Shown: piece by piece, positions 24,606 through 36,559 of the stretch | Layout of the letters: each line of letters begins with the position of its first letter | Numbering within the stretch: the stretch's first letter is position 1 | NCBI RefSeq assembly: GCF_019112545.1 | Contig: NW_025064880.1 | Span: forward strand, 147,056 to 211,055 | Direction: 5' to 3' | Length of the DNA stretch: 64,000 nt | Source of the DNA: Guyanagaster necrorhizus | Taxonomy: Eukaryota; Basidiomycota; Agaricomycetes; Agaricales; Physalacriaceae | Notes under the pieces: model-generated | Databases searched by the model: none | What the model was told of the DNA's origin: nothing | What the model saw: only the letters and a program-made list of their open reading frames with translations | Position numbers and translations under genes: made by a program

Positions 24606-27600
24606 ATGTATGGGGAGTCTAAGCGCAAACCGTCTGGGTCGTCAACACATTCCGGAGCTCACTCCCCTACGAATCCCTCGACAAACGTTTGTTACGAGGC
24701 TTCACTGTACTCTTGTGGCACTCATTCTTCATACTAGCTGGCCCCGCCAAGGAAGATTACACCGACTACGAGTGGTAACATGTTAAGCGTTGGCATGGCT
24801 GGCGCCAATGCGTTCAAGGGACTTGTCAATAATTCAGGATGGCAGGTGAGTCCTTGGAAATTCACTTTCTCCGTTTTAGAATGGTTGATTTTGGGTTTTA
24901 GGTTTGGGATTCAGGAACTACCCCATCACGAAGAAATCCCTCGATTTCGTCAGCCGCTAGTGGGAATGATCTCTCAGTGTCGCAGGGAGATCATAATTTT
25001 CGCGGTAACTTTGGGGAAGGGTGGCCAGCATCGCGGTCAACTAGCGGAGCTTGGGATGATGCTAACGGCGGGAGTCCTCAGAAAAAGGAATTCGCTCAAC
25101 TGGTTAGTCATGTGTAACCTTCGGACTTTGTTTATACATGACCCGTCTGTAGCAGGAGCCGCCGTTGAATCTACATCATCCCAAGCAAAGGCAGTCACAA
25201 TCGGCACCATTTTCGGGTCCAAGAATTGTATGTCGTAGCAAATAGCCTTTCTCCCTTCCTTTATCCTTTTTTTTTTTGCTCACTTACTTTCATCGCTGTC
25301 AGGACGACCGATCTTCTGGTTCGAAGAAAGGTCAAATTTCTCCTCAGCGGTACGACGGTACTTTGGGCAAAGATTCGAATTCTTCTCGATATGCTTCTGC
25401 GACATCGCCGACGAAAGCCTTCGTTGCAAGCAACTATTCTGCCCAACCAAGTGCCCCCGCAGGGTTTGATTCTATGCAGAAGGCTTCAAGCGTAGATGAT
25501 CTTTCATTAACTCTTCGTAGTATGGCTGTCGAAGATGACTTCACTGTGCAGACTCGACAGCTCGGTGGCCCCTCCCAACCTGCTCCTAGCCAGCTGAGAG
25601 GCCCAATAGCTATGCCTCAAGGCCGTGGACCTTATCCCTCGTTCCCTCAGCCTGACTACAGCGGCTTCTATCCTAATGCGGCCGGTAGAGACTCGTTTGT
25701 CGAATATCCTTATGCATACGGAGCTGCTCCATCAGATCCGTCGCTGTATGCTTCCCCACATTTGGCGAACACTGCTCCCACGATTTTTCCTGGGCACCAG
25801 GCCTTCAATGGCATGGCTGATATTCGCCAGCAATCCGCGATGTTCTATGACTACTCTGTGAACCGCCCGCCCGGGTCCCATTTCTATTATCCGGCTCCCC
25901 AAGCTATGATGTACCCTCCCGCCCATTCTCCTATGATACCCCCGCAAGTTCCCAATAATAATCCGGAAACGTCGAATGAGAAGAAACGTGAACTATCTGT
26001 CTGTATTTTGTTTTGTCATGTTGGGACTGGCGACTGACTTCTATTCACAGTACACTATTCAACAGCATTTAGCGTCGCAGACCATTATGTACGCTCCTGT
26101 TCGGACAAGTCCTTCCCCTCATGCTCAACCATACGGTTCTGGTATCGACTATAGTGCACAAGTGCCTCCAATGGTGGGCGGGAGTACAATCTACGGTCCT
26201 ACTGCTCAGGCCATGTATCCCCATGGAATGCGCTTTGGCCGGCGTGACGGCGGTCATCCGGTCATGTCGTTGCGTAGTCCGGTATTGGATGAGTTCCGGT
26301 CAAACAAAACCCGTAAGTGGGAGCTGCGGGTAAGGCTTCTTCCATAGAAACATGCGTTTTCTTAACTGACGATCACAGGATATCTATGGATATATTGTTG
26401 AGTTCAGTGGCGACCAGCATGGGTCGCGTTTCATACAACAGAAATTAGAGACTGCCACTAGCGAAGAGAAGCAACTCGTTTTCGAAGAGATCGTACCAGC
26501 CAATATTTTACAACTAGTACAAGACGTCTTCGGTAATTATGTGAGCAGACGGTTTGTTTTGGTTGGCCCCCTTCCTGACTGACGGGGGATGTTTCCAGGT
26601 TATTCAAAAACTATTCGAACATGGAACGCAAATGCAAAAGACGCTGCTCGCCAATACTATGGAGGGCCATATTCTTCATCTTTCGTTACAAATGTATGGT
26701 TGTAGAGTGGTTCAAAAGGTATACCTCCTTGATTTCCGTCGTGTCTCGCCCTGACTTGTTCTAGGCTATAGAATATATACCACCTGATCAACAGGCGACC
26801 TTCGTCAGAGAACTTGACGGCCATGTTTTAAAATGTGTCAGGGACGCAAATGGGAACCATGTACGTTTAATCCGCACTTTGAAATTCTTGTGCTGATCAT
26901 CCTTGTAGGTAATTCAAAAGCTGATCGAACGTGTGTCCCCGGACAAACTGGGCTTCGTGAGTTCGTTTAGGGGAAGTGTTCATGAGTTATCCACACATGC
27001 TTACGGCTGTCGTGTACTTCAACGCTGCCTTGAACACTTGCCTGAAGAATTTGCACGCCCATTGCTGGAGGAACTACACGACTACACCAACAATTTGATG
27101 CAGGATCAGTTCGGAGTACGTTGTCATTTTGTGTCCATCATCGCAGACTAACCGGCCTCGCGGGACAGAACTATGTTATCCAATTTGTATTGGATCACGG
27201 ACAACCGCACGATAGGACTCAGGTGATAGCTAAACTACGAGGCCAGATGTTGCAGATGGCTCGGCACAAGTTTGCGTCAAATGTCTGCGAGAAAGCCCTT
27301 ATCTGCGCAGATGCCGAAAGCCGACATGTCCTCATAGAGGAACTGATGATGCCGAAGCAGGATGGCACGAATCCGGTCATGACGATGATGAAGGATCAAT
27401 TTGCCAGTAAGTCGCATTTACGGTGACTGCGTGAAGACATGCCACTCACGGCTTACCGGGCCTAGATTACGTCCTTCAACGTGCGCTGCAGGTTGCTGAA
27501 GGGGAGCAAAGAGAGGCATTAATAGGCATGGTTCGTCCACAGTTGATGAACATGCGAAAATATTCTAGCGCGTATAATAAACATCTTAGTTCCAGTACGT

Positions 27601-27740
27601 TTAGGTTCTCCTGTTTTTTTCGCTCTAACTCTATCCTGACAGTCGAGAAATTACTTGATAAAACTCCTACTCAGTCTGGAGAGCCTACCATTATCCGTCC
27701 TGAAGTCATTCTTTCGGCCCGCACTCCCTCAACTCTATAA
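24606..27740 (+). CDS. Pumilio/PUF-family RNA-binding protein
   Basis: Post-transcriptional regulator that binds 3' UTR motifs and usually recruits deadenylation factors. The N-terminal half is a Ser/Pro/Gln/Tyr-rich disordered region ([19 protein letters not shown] and similar). Eight PUF repeats follow, with recognition cores in order: [55 protein letters not shown]. By the established PUF code these predict a UGUAUAUA-like target (repeat 8 reads the 5' U). The C-terminus ends [12 protein letters not shown] chose ATG 24606 because exon 1 ([11 protein letters not shown], 27 codons) joins in phase across a 51-nt intron (24687-24737) to [19 protein letters not shown]; the internal Met at 24780 is an alternative start. 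About ten short introns interrupt the gene. Confidence 0.92.
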
Positions 27741-28155
27741 TCTTCTTTCTATGGACACGCTCATTTAATTCTGTGATTGTCAACTCTGCTTTCTGCTTTG
27801 TATCTGTCTGCACCGTCTATTTCCATGTCACGCATCCTATCCTTTGCACATTCTGTTGGATATTTCTATTCTTATATTGTCGATAGTTTGGTTTTCTTGT
27901 TAGTTGTCGTATTTTAACTGGGCCATTTAGTCACGTACACAGTTATAATTGTCAATTTTGAGTACTTGAGTCGTTGGATAGTTTCTTTTTGAACGCTTGG
28001 AATTGAAACCCAAAAGACGAGGTGACACGTCGTGGGTCCAACCAAAGCGGGCCAAATAGTACGTGGTTACGACCCTCCAAAGACTCCCAGTCGGCTTCCG
28101 TGTCGACCGCCTATACCGCCTAGGTAGCCCCCAATTTCCTCCATTTTGCTGCACA
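27741..28155. other. intergenic region between the PUF gene and SEC16
   Basis: About 415 bp, T-rich at first and holding the PUF 3' UTR and the SEC16 promoter. No ORF, RNA gene or repeat is apparent. Confidence 0.55.
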
Positions 28156-31100
28156 ATGGAAGGTGCTGAAGCAGCAGCGTCGCTTTTTGGCTCGGACGAT
28201 TCCCTAGACCCGTTTGCAACACTGGGAACAGAGTTGACCGAAACGAAAGTCACACAATCGGCAGAGCACCTGTTTGGTGTCAATGACACGTATACGTCTT
28301 CAGAACGCCTAGATACCGTTTTCGATGCGCCTGGGGAAGTAGGAAATGCGTCAAACAAGACGGAACACCAGAGTGCATGGCCCGATACGGCACAGAATCA
28401 GCAGTACAACCCATCGCAGTCCCTTTATTCACGTGGTTCGACGTTTGGTGGTGCCGGACGTGAACAGGCTCATGGTCAGTTCGATGGGCCAGGAGAGAAG
28501 CAAGGACAGCAGCCAGGTATTGATTTCTTTGCATCGTACTCTTATTTGGTCATTCACGCCGTCGAGTAGTTCATGATTACAGTGCCGCGGTAGAACGACG
28601 GGAACCTTTGTACGGCGTCTCGCATGATGCCTACTCGCCGCCAGTGAAGTCTATGGTTGCAACGACGCAGTCTAGTTATCCACATTATGCAGCATCTCCA
28701 CCGGGCCCTTTGCATATTTACGATTCTCCAGCCTCTCCATCGACCACCTCAGCATTTGACCCCCCTGTATCCTCATTCAGGGCTTCATATTCGTCGCATA
28801 CACCAACTGCTGCTGCTCAGTACAATCCGACCGCATATTCATCAGCGACACCTGCTTTTTCTTCCTTCCCACCTACCAATCTACCTGCACGACCTACCTC
28901 ACCCACAAAGCCAATTGAGAGGCCAAAGGTTTCCAACGCGTATGACCCACCGTTTCCGATGACGAAAGCACGGCGAACTATGTCACGCGGGGCCAGCATA
29001 CAAACCCATAACACGTTTACCTCGTCATCTCCTCCCCCTGCTCTGCCGCTGCCGCCACGCCGGACCACACCTCATAGCGCTTACAGTACACCGGCATGCT
29101 CTGACCTTCCTCCTCGTTCTTCTCACACTCCGGACACCGGCCCGCCTCCAAACATTCTGGGCCTCCCAAATTCTGTTCATGGGCACTCTAAGCCCTTTCA
29201 ACTAGACACGCTTCCGGGGACAAGTGATAGTCACCAATACGCGCCTGCATCCTATGATAGCCCGCCCCGCAAAAATTGGTCGACTTCTCCTTATAGCAAT
29301 CCTCTTAACTTTAACGAAGGCCTTCAAGAAGAAGACGTCGATCCCGAAGCGTACGCTGGCGCAAATGGTATGATAAGTCAGACAGAGGGCCTGGGTTGGA
29401 ACTCCTCGTCACCATTCGAATTGACGCATAAATTAGACGCTCCCGTTTCACCTGTCTCAACTTCCTTCTCGTCTCCGCCTTCCTCTTCACAGTACTCAGG
29501 AGTTCGCGATGCAAATCATGCAAACGGGTTAAGGTCTTTTACCATTCCCTCTACGCAATCATTGTCAGCAGATATCGGTCGCCGTGCTGAAACGAACGGG
29601 TTTCATGTTCCTCATTGGCAAGGTCAGCCTCTCAATACGACGAGTAGGACATCTTCTCCACTGGACAGCGTAAAATATCCTCCTGTTGCAGCGGAGTCTA
29701 CCGTCGCCGATCCATATCGTCCTCTCTTTTCCGGTAGCACGGACTCGTCTTCATCTCCGTCTCCTGCTATCCTCGATTCCCCCATTGTAGCAGGAGGGGC
29801 CCCATCTATCAACCCCTACCTACCCCAGCCATCTGCTGGTTTACCTCAAACATCCTCTCCTGCCGTTAACAACGCATCGGGGGAGAAACCGCCTCCTGCT
29901 GATCTCCATCGTCCGAAGTCTTCTGCCACCATCTCAAGAGCATCATCACCTATTGTCAATCTTCTGTCCACTCGGACCCCGCCTCCTGCCGACATGTACG
30001 TTCCTAAAAAGCGTTCCTCTACTGGTTATGGTAGTACGTACTCCTCGAGTCATGCTTTCAAGCCTCCTCCTCCGAGCCAAATCTATCTCGCGCCAGCTAA
30101 GCAAACACCACCACCGCCTTCTTTCCCCCGCGGGGAGCCGTTGAGGAGTCGCTCAATGTCCAATGGGTCTGCTCTATCATCGTCATCGACTGAGGCCGAA
30201 GATCCGTATGCCCCCGTACGTCATACTCGTGCGCAAACGAGCGAAACGGATTATGGTTCAGCTATTTATCGTTATGATAATAATGAAATGCCTCAAACCT
30301 TAGGCGCGCCAGAGATGAAACCCCCAACACATACGCCATACGCACCTTCACCTTCTTTGATGGGAACGAATGACCCGCTAGGTCGTTCGTCAGCTCGAAT
30401 ACCGGTATTCAGTTTTGGTTTCGGTGGCAACGTAGTCACTTGCTTCCATGGAGCAGCGATGCTTAACACTGGGTTCGATGTAGCTCTTTCTTCTCGCAAT
30501 TCCACCGCTGTTGAAGTTCGACTTCTCCATAAAATCATTCCTGAATCAGCTTTGGACACATCTGTATCCTTTCCAGGTCCTCTGTTCTCGGATCCTGGTA
30601 GTTCTACATCAGGATTAGTTCGGACAGGCGCCTCAAGCCAAGCGAAGACTCGAAAAGCCAAAGTCATCAAGTATCTTACGCATCGAGCCGAGGAAATGAA
30701 ACAGGGCATTGGGTATCTTCATGCGAATAGCCCTGAAAGACGTCGAGCAGATGGAAAGCTTGTACTCGTGAGATTATTGAAGGTTATGGTTGAAAACGAC
30801 GGTCGGATTTCAGGCTCGTAAGTGGTCCACAATAGTGAGTCTCCAATTGGTACTCACGAACTTGGTAGCCCGCAAATTGACGCCGCTGTACGTTCCGCGT
30901 TGATACCTCGACAAGATCTGACTATCAGCGAATCCACGACTCCCTCGACGGTCGCCTCAGGGTTCACGCCAGCCTTGGAGTCCACAGCCATCTCTTCATA
31001 CACTGGTCTATCTGTAACGTCAGTGGGCCGCAACGAGGATACCGTCTCCACATCCGTTCTTCGCTCCTCAGCGTTGGATAAGATGCAAGACTTCCTTCTT

Positions 31101-33656
31101 CGCGGAGAACGGAAAAAGGCATATCATTATGCCTTGGATGAGAAGTTATGGGCTCATGCTATGGTTATTGCCAGTGGGATAGACAAGGATGCATGGGAAG
31201 AAGTTGTCAATGAGTTCCTCAGGACCGAACTAGGTGTGAAAGAAGACCCGTCTCGGAATAGTTTACAAGTCCGTGGCAATGAGGCTCTTCCACCGTCTGT
31301 CAATGGTCGGGAAGGTTTGCGAGCTGCATATAGGTTGTACTCTGGGCAAGGTGCTTCATCTGGTAAGTTGATTGGATTGGTGTAGCGCCATTAATCCTAA
31401 TGGTTTAACAGTTCAGGAGATGATACCCCAAAACTTGCTCTCAAGAGCGACGGGACATGTGTCATTACCTGTGCCGGTGCTGCCTCAAATGACGCCCATG
31501 ACACCCAACTTTACAGTTCCACAGGTGGCCGCCGGTAGTATTCCCACCGATTGTCTCTCAAAGTGGGCTGAGACGGTCAGCATGATGCTGTCACCGTCAA
31601 TAAATAGTGACACATCATCGGGACTGTTGGCCTTCGGTGATCACTTATTGGCTAACCAATGGGTTGAAGCTGCGCACGTCTGGTATGTCGAAGGCTTTGA
31701 TGGTCGTCGCTATTTTGACGTGGCATTTCAGTTACCTACTTTCTTCACAAACCCTGCCTGCTGGTAGCACCGTTCTTCCGCCGATAGGCGGCATTGGACA
31801 CCCTACGGCACGACTCATACTTGCAGGTTCACGTAGTCCCCAGGCGTGGCCGAATTTCCACAAAGATTCTGACCCCATAATATTTTCCGAGATTGTCGAG
31901 TTTGCGCTATCTTTGGCAACGCCGACCAAAGGCCAAGAACCTTTTGGTGGTTTGCCTCACCTTCAAGCGTACCGTTTTATCAGAGCTGCCTCTCTGGCTG
32001 AATTTGGCTATGTGCAACTTGCTAACAGGTAGAGTCCCCTTTTTTTGGTGCTGCCAGTTTGCTGATCTTCTTTTAATGAGGTATTGCGAAGCAATTTTGG
32101 CTAGCGTATCACGGTCTTCACCGTACTTCAACGAAACGCTTACAGAGCAGCTGAAGGGTTTATCTGATCGCATCGTCGGTGTGTCGCACGCGGATAAAGG
32201 TGGCTCGTGGATGAGCGGGAAACTGAGTAAACCAAGCCTGGATACCATAGGCGGATGGCTAGAAGGGCGCTTCACTAAACTTGTTACTGGTGATGCCGAG
32301 GCCACAACAGCTACCGAAGAAGACGCGTCAAAAATTGATGACCGTAGCGGGCATACGGGACCATTCTCACAATACAGCTCCATCTCGTCTGCGGCTCCGT
32401 CTGCGGATCCGTCCCCCCATTCTTCCGTGGTCAATCTTCCTATTACTCCAGGCCGCACTGGATCTGCGATGTCGACTCATGGATATCGGCCACCAGAACG
32501 GGCCGCTTCAGCCATGGACACAATTCGCCGAAAGCAATCACCTCCTATGCCGCGCATATCGTCTGCTTCCGCAACAACAACGATGTTTGCGCCATCTCAC
32601 TCTTTCGGGCAAGCGCTCTCGGATTATAAGCCTCTTGATACTATGAACGAAGTCGATGTTGCGACACCTAAGCCATCGTTTGATGAGGCTGATGACGATC
32701 CGAGTGCACAAGAGGTTACTTGGTGGGGAGATGGTCTGTCTTCACGGACACCAACGGCGACGAACTTCGTGAAATTGAACGATGCTGTTGTGACGTCGAC
32801 GGACGGCTTTGTATCCCTCATGGACAACACCACGTTTTCACTTTCGTCCCCGCCAGCACCAGCTTCGCGTCCGCCTCATAAATTTTCCGAAGAGGAGGAT
32901 GAAGAGGAAGATCTAGGGTTTGGAAACTCTAAGCCCAAGGACAACAAGCCTTTCGACGACAAAAACACCGAATCTGAGGAGAAAAAAAGACAAAAGAGTG
33001 CTGCTCCTCAACAATCTGGCATGTGTCTTTATGGCTCACTCATGCTGTAGCACTAATTTTATTACAGACCCTAAGCCAGTTGCAAATTCGAGCAGTAGCA
33101 GCAGTGGATCTTGGTTTGGTCGATGGTGGAAACGAGGCGAAACTTCTGGACCTGTCAAAGCCAGTCTAGGAGAAGAAACGTCGTTTTATTACGACAAAGA
33201 GCTGAAACGATGGGTCAACAAAAAGGTTAGTGGTCTCTCTTTTTCACAGAGTTTTTCTCACACTGTTATGCGTAGGCTGGTGCTGATGTAGCTGCTAAAC
33301 CCGCCCCACCACCACCTCCGCCATCAAGGCCGGCGACGACATCACCAGGCATGTACGCAGGCATGTCTACGTCTGGACCTTTGACCGATTCGATGAATGG
33401 GCGAACGCCCGTTCGGCCGGCGTCTGCCGTCGATTCTTCGACCGCACCACCAAATCGACGAGCGCTTCCACGCGTTCGTTCGAACTTAGTACCTACTCCC
33501 GAACTCGAACCCGGACCTCCTACTCCTCCCAGTACTCGGCCTGAGCCTGGGCCGCCGCCGTCACCTATGCCAGGACGACCCAAGTCGCAAGGCTCGAAGC
33601 GACCTATTCGTAACCGCTATGTAGATGTGTTTTCGCATGAAGCTGCCCCCACATAG
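28156..33656 (+). CDS. SEC16: SEC16, COPII coat-assembly scaffold
   Basis: Large peripheral protein that marks ER exit sites and organises COPII. The start MEGAEAAASLFGSDD sits in a good context; acidic SLFGSDD- and LFG-like repeats open the protein. A very long Pro/Ser/Tyr-rich disordered region follows (28580-30380). The conserved central domain begins RIPVFSFGFGGNVVTCFHGA and continues KVIKYLTHRAEEM, LLKVMVENDGRISG, then MQDFLLRGERKKAYHYALDE and the alpha-solenoid with HLQAYRFIRAASLAEFGYVQ. The C-terminal half is again disordered and ends with a WFGRWWKRGE motif, FYYDKELKRWVNKK and NRYVDVFSHEAAPT. A TAA at 30819 lies within a 51-nt intron (30816-30866, GTAAGT donor, GGTAG acceptor) whose removal gives ISGSPQIDAAVRSA, matching the family. 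Total size is about 1700 residues, normal for Sec16. Confidence 0.92.
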
Positions 33657-33985
33657 GACGGTTGAGCTCATTAGACTAAAATCATTATTTTATTTAGGAT
33701 TTTACTTAACACATCGTTTGGAATGAAATGTATTCCTATCGATATGGAGACACTTTTCAGGATCATGAACGGAAGTAACACAGGGTTTCTTTGAGGGACG
33801 TCAGTCTGAGAAGACACCCCCACTTGAAGGGGCCTCAAGAGTCATCGATGCATTAGTCGCGAGTCAAGCTTTTGTACTTGAGTACATCCTAAATCAGCGT
33901 TAGTGAGAAGGGCTCCACTATAGTACCCACTGTGCGCAATCCTAGTACTTCTACCGGTACCCAACCAGAGGCCAAGGGGACTTGG
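33657..33985. other. intergenic, downstream of SEC16
   Basis: About 330 bp of unique-looking sequence with the SEC16 3' UTR. I see no ORF, RNA gene or repeat. It marks the change from conserved genes to decayed sequence. Confidence 0.5.
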
Positions 33986-33989
33986 ACGC

Positions 33990-34152
33990 GGCAAAAAAAG
34001 GGATTTTTTAATATGCTTATAGGGTCTATAACCGCTGGATTGACAGCTTTTTATAGTTTTAGATTAATAAGTCTAGTACAATGCCCATAGCGAGATTCGA
34101 ACTGGAGACCCCTAGCTCAAGTTGGCCACCGAGCCACACCTTGCAATTAGAC
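33990..34152 (-). mobile_element. tRNA-derived SINE-like element
   Basis: On the minus strand, starting near 34150, there is an A-box-like TGGCTCGGTGGCC and, about 20 nt later, a B-box-like AGTTCGAATCTC, with the order and spacing of an internal RNA polymerase III promoter. The two arms do not fold into a proper tRNA (acceptor and T stems do not pair), so it is not a functional tRNA gene. A roughly 100-nt unrelated body follows and ends in an A-run then a T-run (about 33990-34010), which could be a tail and pol III terminator. This layout fits a tRNA-derived SINE. Its borders and target duplication were not found. A decayed tRNA pseudogene is the alternative. Confidence 0.45.
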
Positions 34153-34444
34153 AGAATCATTAACAGATGAGAATGCAACTAGTACTTCGAACAATATAGG
34201 GGCTGGGTTGAATTTCAATTTTACGCTCACGTGTCCGGAATTACGAACTAGCGATCGATCTATTACTGCAGACTGTTATGTCACTGTGCCTTTGCCATGT
34301 TCAAACTGTATCAACACCTAAAGAACATTCTGGTGTTTCTGTTTCTGTTCCATGCTCATTTGTACTGACTTTCGTGGAACAATTGTCTAGGTGGAAGAAA
34401 TTGCAATGTCATGGTACTGAAGTCGATGCTCTCGTCACGTCACA

Positions 34445-35125
34445 GTGGCTCTGACACTCGCTGAAATTCGACGTGTCAATGACATTGTGAAGATCCCAGA
34501 AAACCAAAGCCGCCAGCTCGAAGAAATCGATAACGAATACAAAACAGCCTTGGCTCCCATTTGCCGCGTTCCTCCCGGCCTTCTCATGGAGACTTTCTAC
34601 GCTTTCAAGAATGGACACGAATTTTACGATGTCTTCGATATGAACCATGGTCCCTGGGTTCTTCCCGGGTGCGCCGTAGGTGGCGACGTGTCTCAGTATC
34701 ACTCTGCCCGAGTATCTGGGCCAAAATGTTGACCAAAGTACCGAATGATGACCCTATTTCTGTGCTGATGACCACATTATTGTTTTTTGTGATCTGCGAA
34801 CTCGACTTTTCTATCATAGATTCATTTCATCAGCATGTCAACCAGCACAGAACCTTTGGACGACATAGTATCACAATCGAAGCTATAGAGATCCGCCAAT
34901 TTCAACGGTCTTCCATGGTTAATGGGACATCTTTTGTCTGTCCGCGGAAACGTTCCCAATCTCGAGGTATGTCATCAATTCGCGTCTTTGATAGTGCCAC
35001 AACTTTCGACTTACTGAAGCTCCCACACACATTCTCGGCCACGCCTTTGTTCTTCACGCACCGCATGTCATATCCGAGAAGAAAGAAACAAAAGTGCAGA
35101 TTACTGGGCTGCATCTGGAGATAGT
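34445..35125 (+). pseudogene. frameshifted F-box-like gene remnant
   Basis: The first frame encodes MALTLAEIRRVNDIVKIP, a helical N-terminus, then LAPICRVPPGLLMETFYAF and HEFYDVFDMNHGPWVL. This is the arrangement of agaricomycete F-box-like proteins, where a coiled N-terminal helix precedes an LPPE-LL-EIF box and a later HGPW-L--VCRRWR block. Right after GPWVLP the reading frame is lost: the expected block continues one frame over as RVRRRWRRVSVSLCPSIWA. A single-base indel near 34665-34672 explains this better than an intron, since no splice sites frame it. Downstream coding (to about 35125) has weak similarity and no leucine-rich pattern that I can defend. Probably dead; a sequencing or assembly error is possible. 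Confidence 0.5.
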
Positions 35126-35230
35126 GAGGATGAGGCGTGGCTGGCGTAAAGAACCTGAAGACGTAATGGAACAGTACATGGACAACTTGAAGGATTTGAG
35201 GGAAGAGAACTGACGGCTTCGTGCCCTGCT

Positions 35231-35927
35231 ACGACGAGGGTATTAGAATCTAACACATTTTTGATTACCGCTCATGACTTTTCACATTATAACTTGCTAA
35301 TGACGAACTGTTGTGATCAGGAATGCTGGTAAATACACGTAGAGTAAGAAATACAGTCAGTCTAGGAGCCAAATAGCGGTCACATATACGGCACAATTCC
35401 CTGCTACTATGAATGTGGGGCGTCACGTATGAATTGGATGTTGACGCGTGGTGGAGTCAAACTTGACTTCCGACTTCCCGGGAAAAGGCATACTCTGCAG
35501 CAAAACCCCGAGGATGAAGAGTGCATAAACTCTTCCACCATGCATATGTTGGTGGAACATGAAGCGTGCCTGCATCGACCAAATCAACAACAGCTTTCGA
35601 TAGACTGCGAAATGTTTCAAGAAGCGCTCAAAGAGCCACCCTAACAGTATGAAAGCCTTGGCTGTCGTCAATTCGCGTGGGAGGCAAGATCAACGGTCCA
35701 GCCTCATTGGATCCTCGCCATCGGATGCTACGGCCGACTCGCACACCTGGGTAAACACTAGACAATGAAGAGAGGTGGCTTACCTCGAGGCACCATGAAC
35801 ATCCTGCCAGTGCTCACGGTATAGTATGTCTGGTGTATTCTGACATTAACAACACCTTCAATGACATAGAATATCTATGAATTTTCAATTGCGAGCAGCA
35901 GAAATAGATGAGATAGGGCGTACATAA
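35231..35927. other. stretch without a recognisable gene
   Basis: About 700 bp. Open frames of 70-82 codons exist on both strands at 35423-35671, but neither resembles a family I know. Base composition and CpG content are still ordinary here, unlike the region beyond 36.4 kb. Confidence 0.5.
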
Positions 35928-36424
35928 TCATTGTCCTTGGAGCTCTTCATGGGCTTCTGGCTGGAAACTTGGATGTCTAGCAGCGATGAAGTCTCCCTCA
36001 TCGAACATCTTCTGAAACAAGCTCCCATCGATGGATTTGTTCAATGACATGTCAACCATCTCGGCAGGAAATATGACACCTTGGAAAGCAAAGAGATGAG
36101 AAGAGTGAAATTCAAAATGAATTATGCAACTCACATCATTTTGCCTTGTACTTGCTACTGAAGACCATAACATCTGAAGCACAAAATCCTTCCTCTTGAG
36201 GGTGGTCATATACCGACAGCTTGATACTCTTCTGTGCATTCTTCTTCCTCCTTGAACTGAGAGCTAGTGGGATCAAAAGGCACAGATGAGCCTGCAATGG
36301 TAATGTTGCTATCACAAACAGAGGGCAACAAATTCTTTTTTTGGTGGAGGCCATTACAGAGGTGGTCCAGCAACATAGTTGCTTCCAACATGCAGCCAGT
36401 ATTGTCGCCAGGGTTTGAAACCAA
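35928..36424 (-). other. unresolved open reading frames, possible decayed gene
   Basis: Three overlapping minus-strand frames carry protein-like text: GCMLEATMLLDHLCNGLHQ and PFDPTSSQFKEEEECTEEYQ in one, KLSVYDHPQEEGFCASDVM in another, and GVIFPAEMVDMSLNKSIDG in the third. Introns with GT/AG ends can be drawn (for example a GTGAGT donor near 36134), but no combination keeps a single open frame through all three blocks. I do not recognise the family. It could be a host pseudogene or part of an unknown transposon. It lies just before CpG disappears. Confidence 0.25.
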
Positions 36425-36559
36425 GCAGATATAGTTAGTATACCATTTAAGAGAATTGATGAAACATCATCATGAGGAAATGTGCTTATGCACTGAGTGT
36501 GGGACTTGAGACTTGAAGCTCAGCCAGGATTCTCATTGTCTCTCTGCACAGTCCCCTAT

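Noticed and set aside
28280..28534. Antisense ORF within SEC16, and many similar ORFs opposite conserved exons
   Set aside because: They are frame shadows of the conserved coding strand with no protein-family text.
30816..30866. TAA stop inside SEC16 that looks like stop-codon readthrough, or an 18-nt intron
   Set aside because: A normal 51-nt intron with a GTAAGT donor and GGTAG acceptor removes it and restores the family sequence ISGSPQIDAA.
34080..34150. Possible tRNA gene on the minus strand
   Set aside because: A- and B-box-like motifs are present but the acceptor and T stems do not pair, so I treat it as a SINE-like element.
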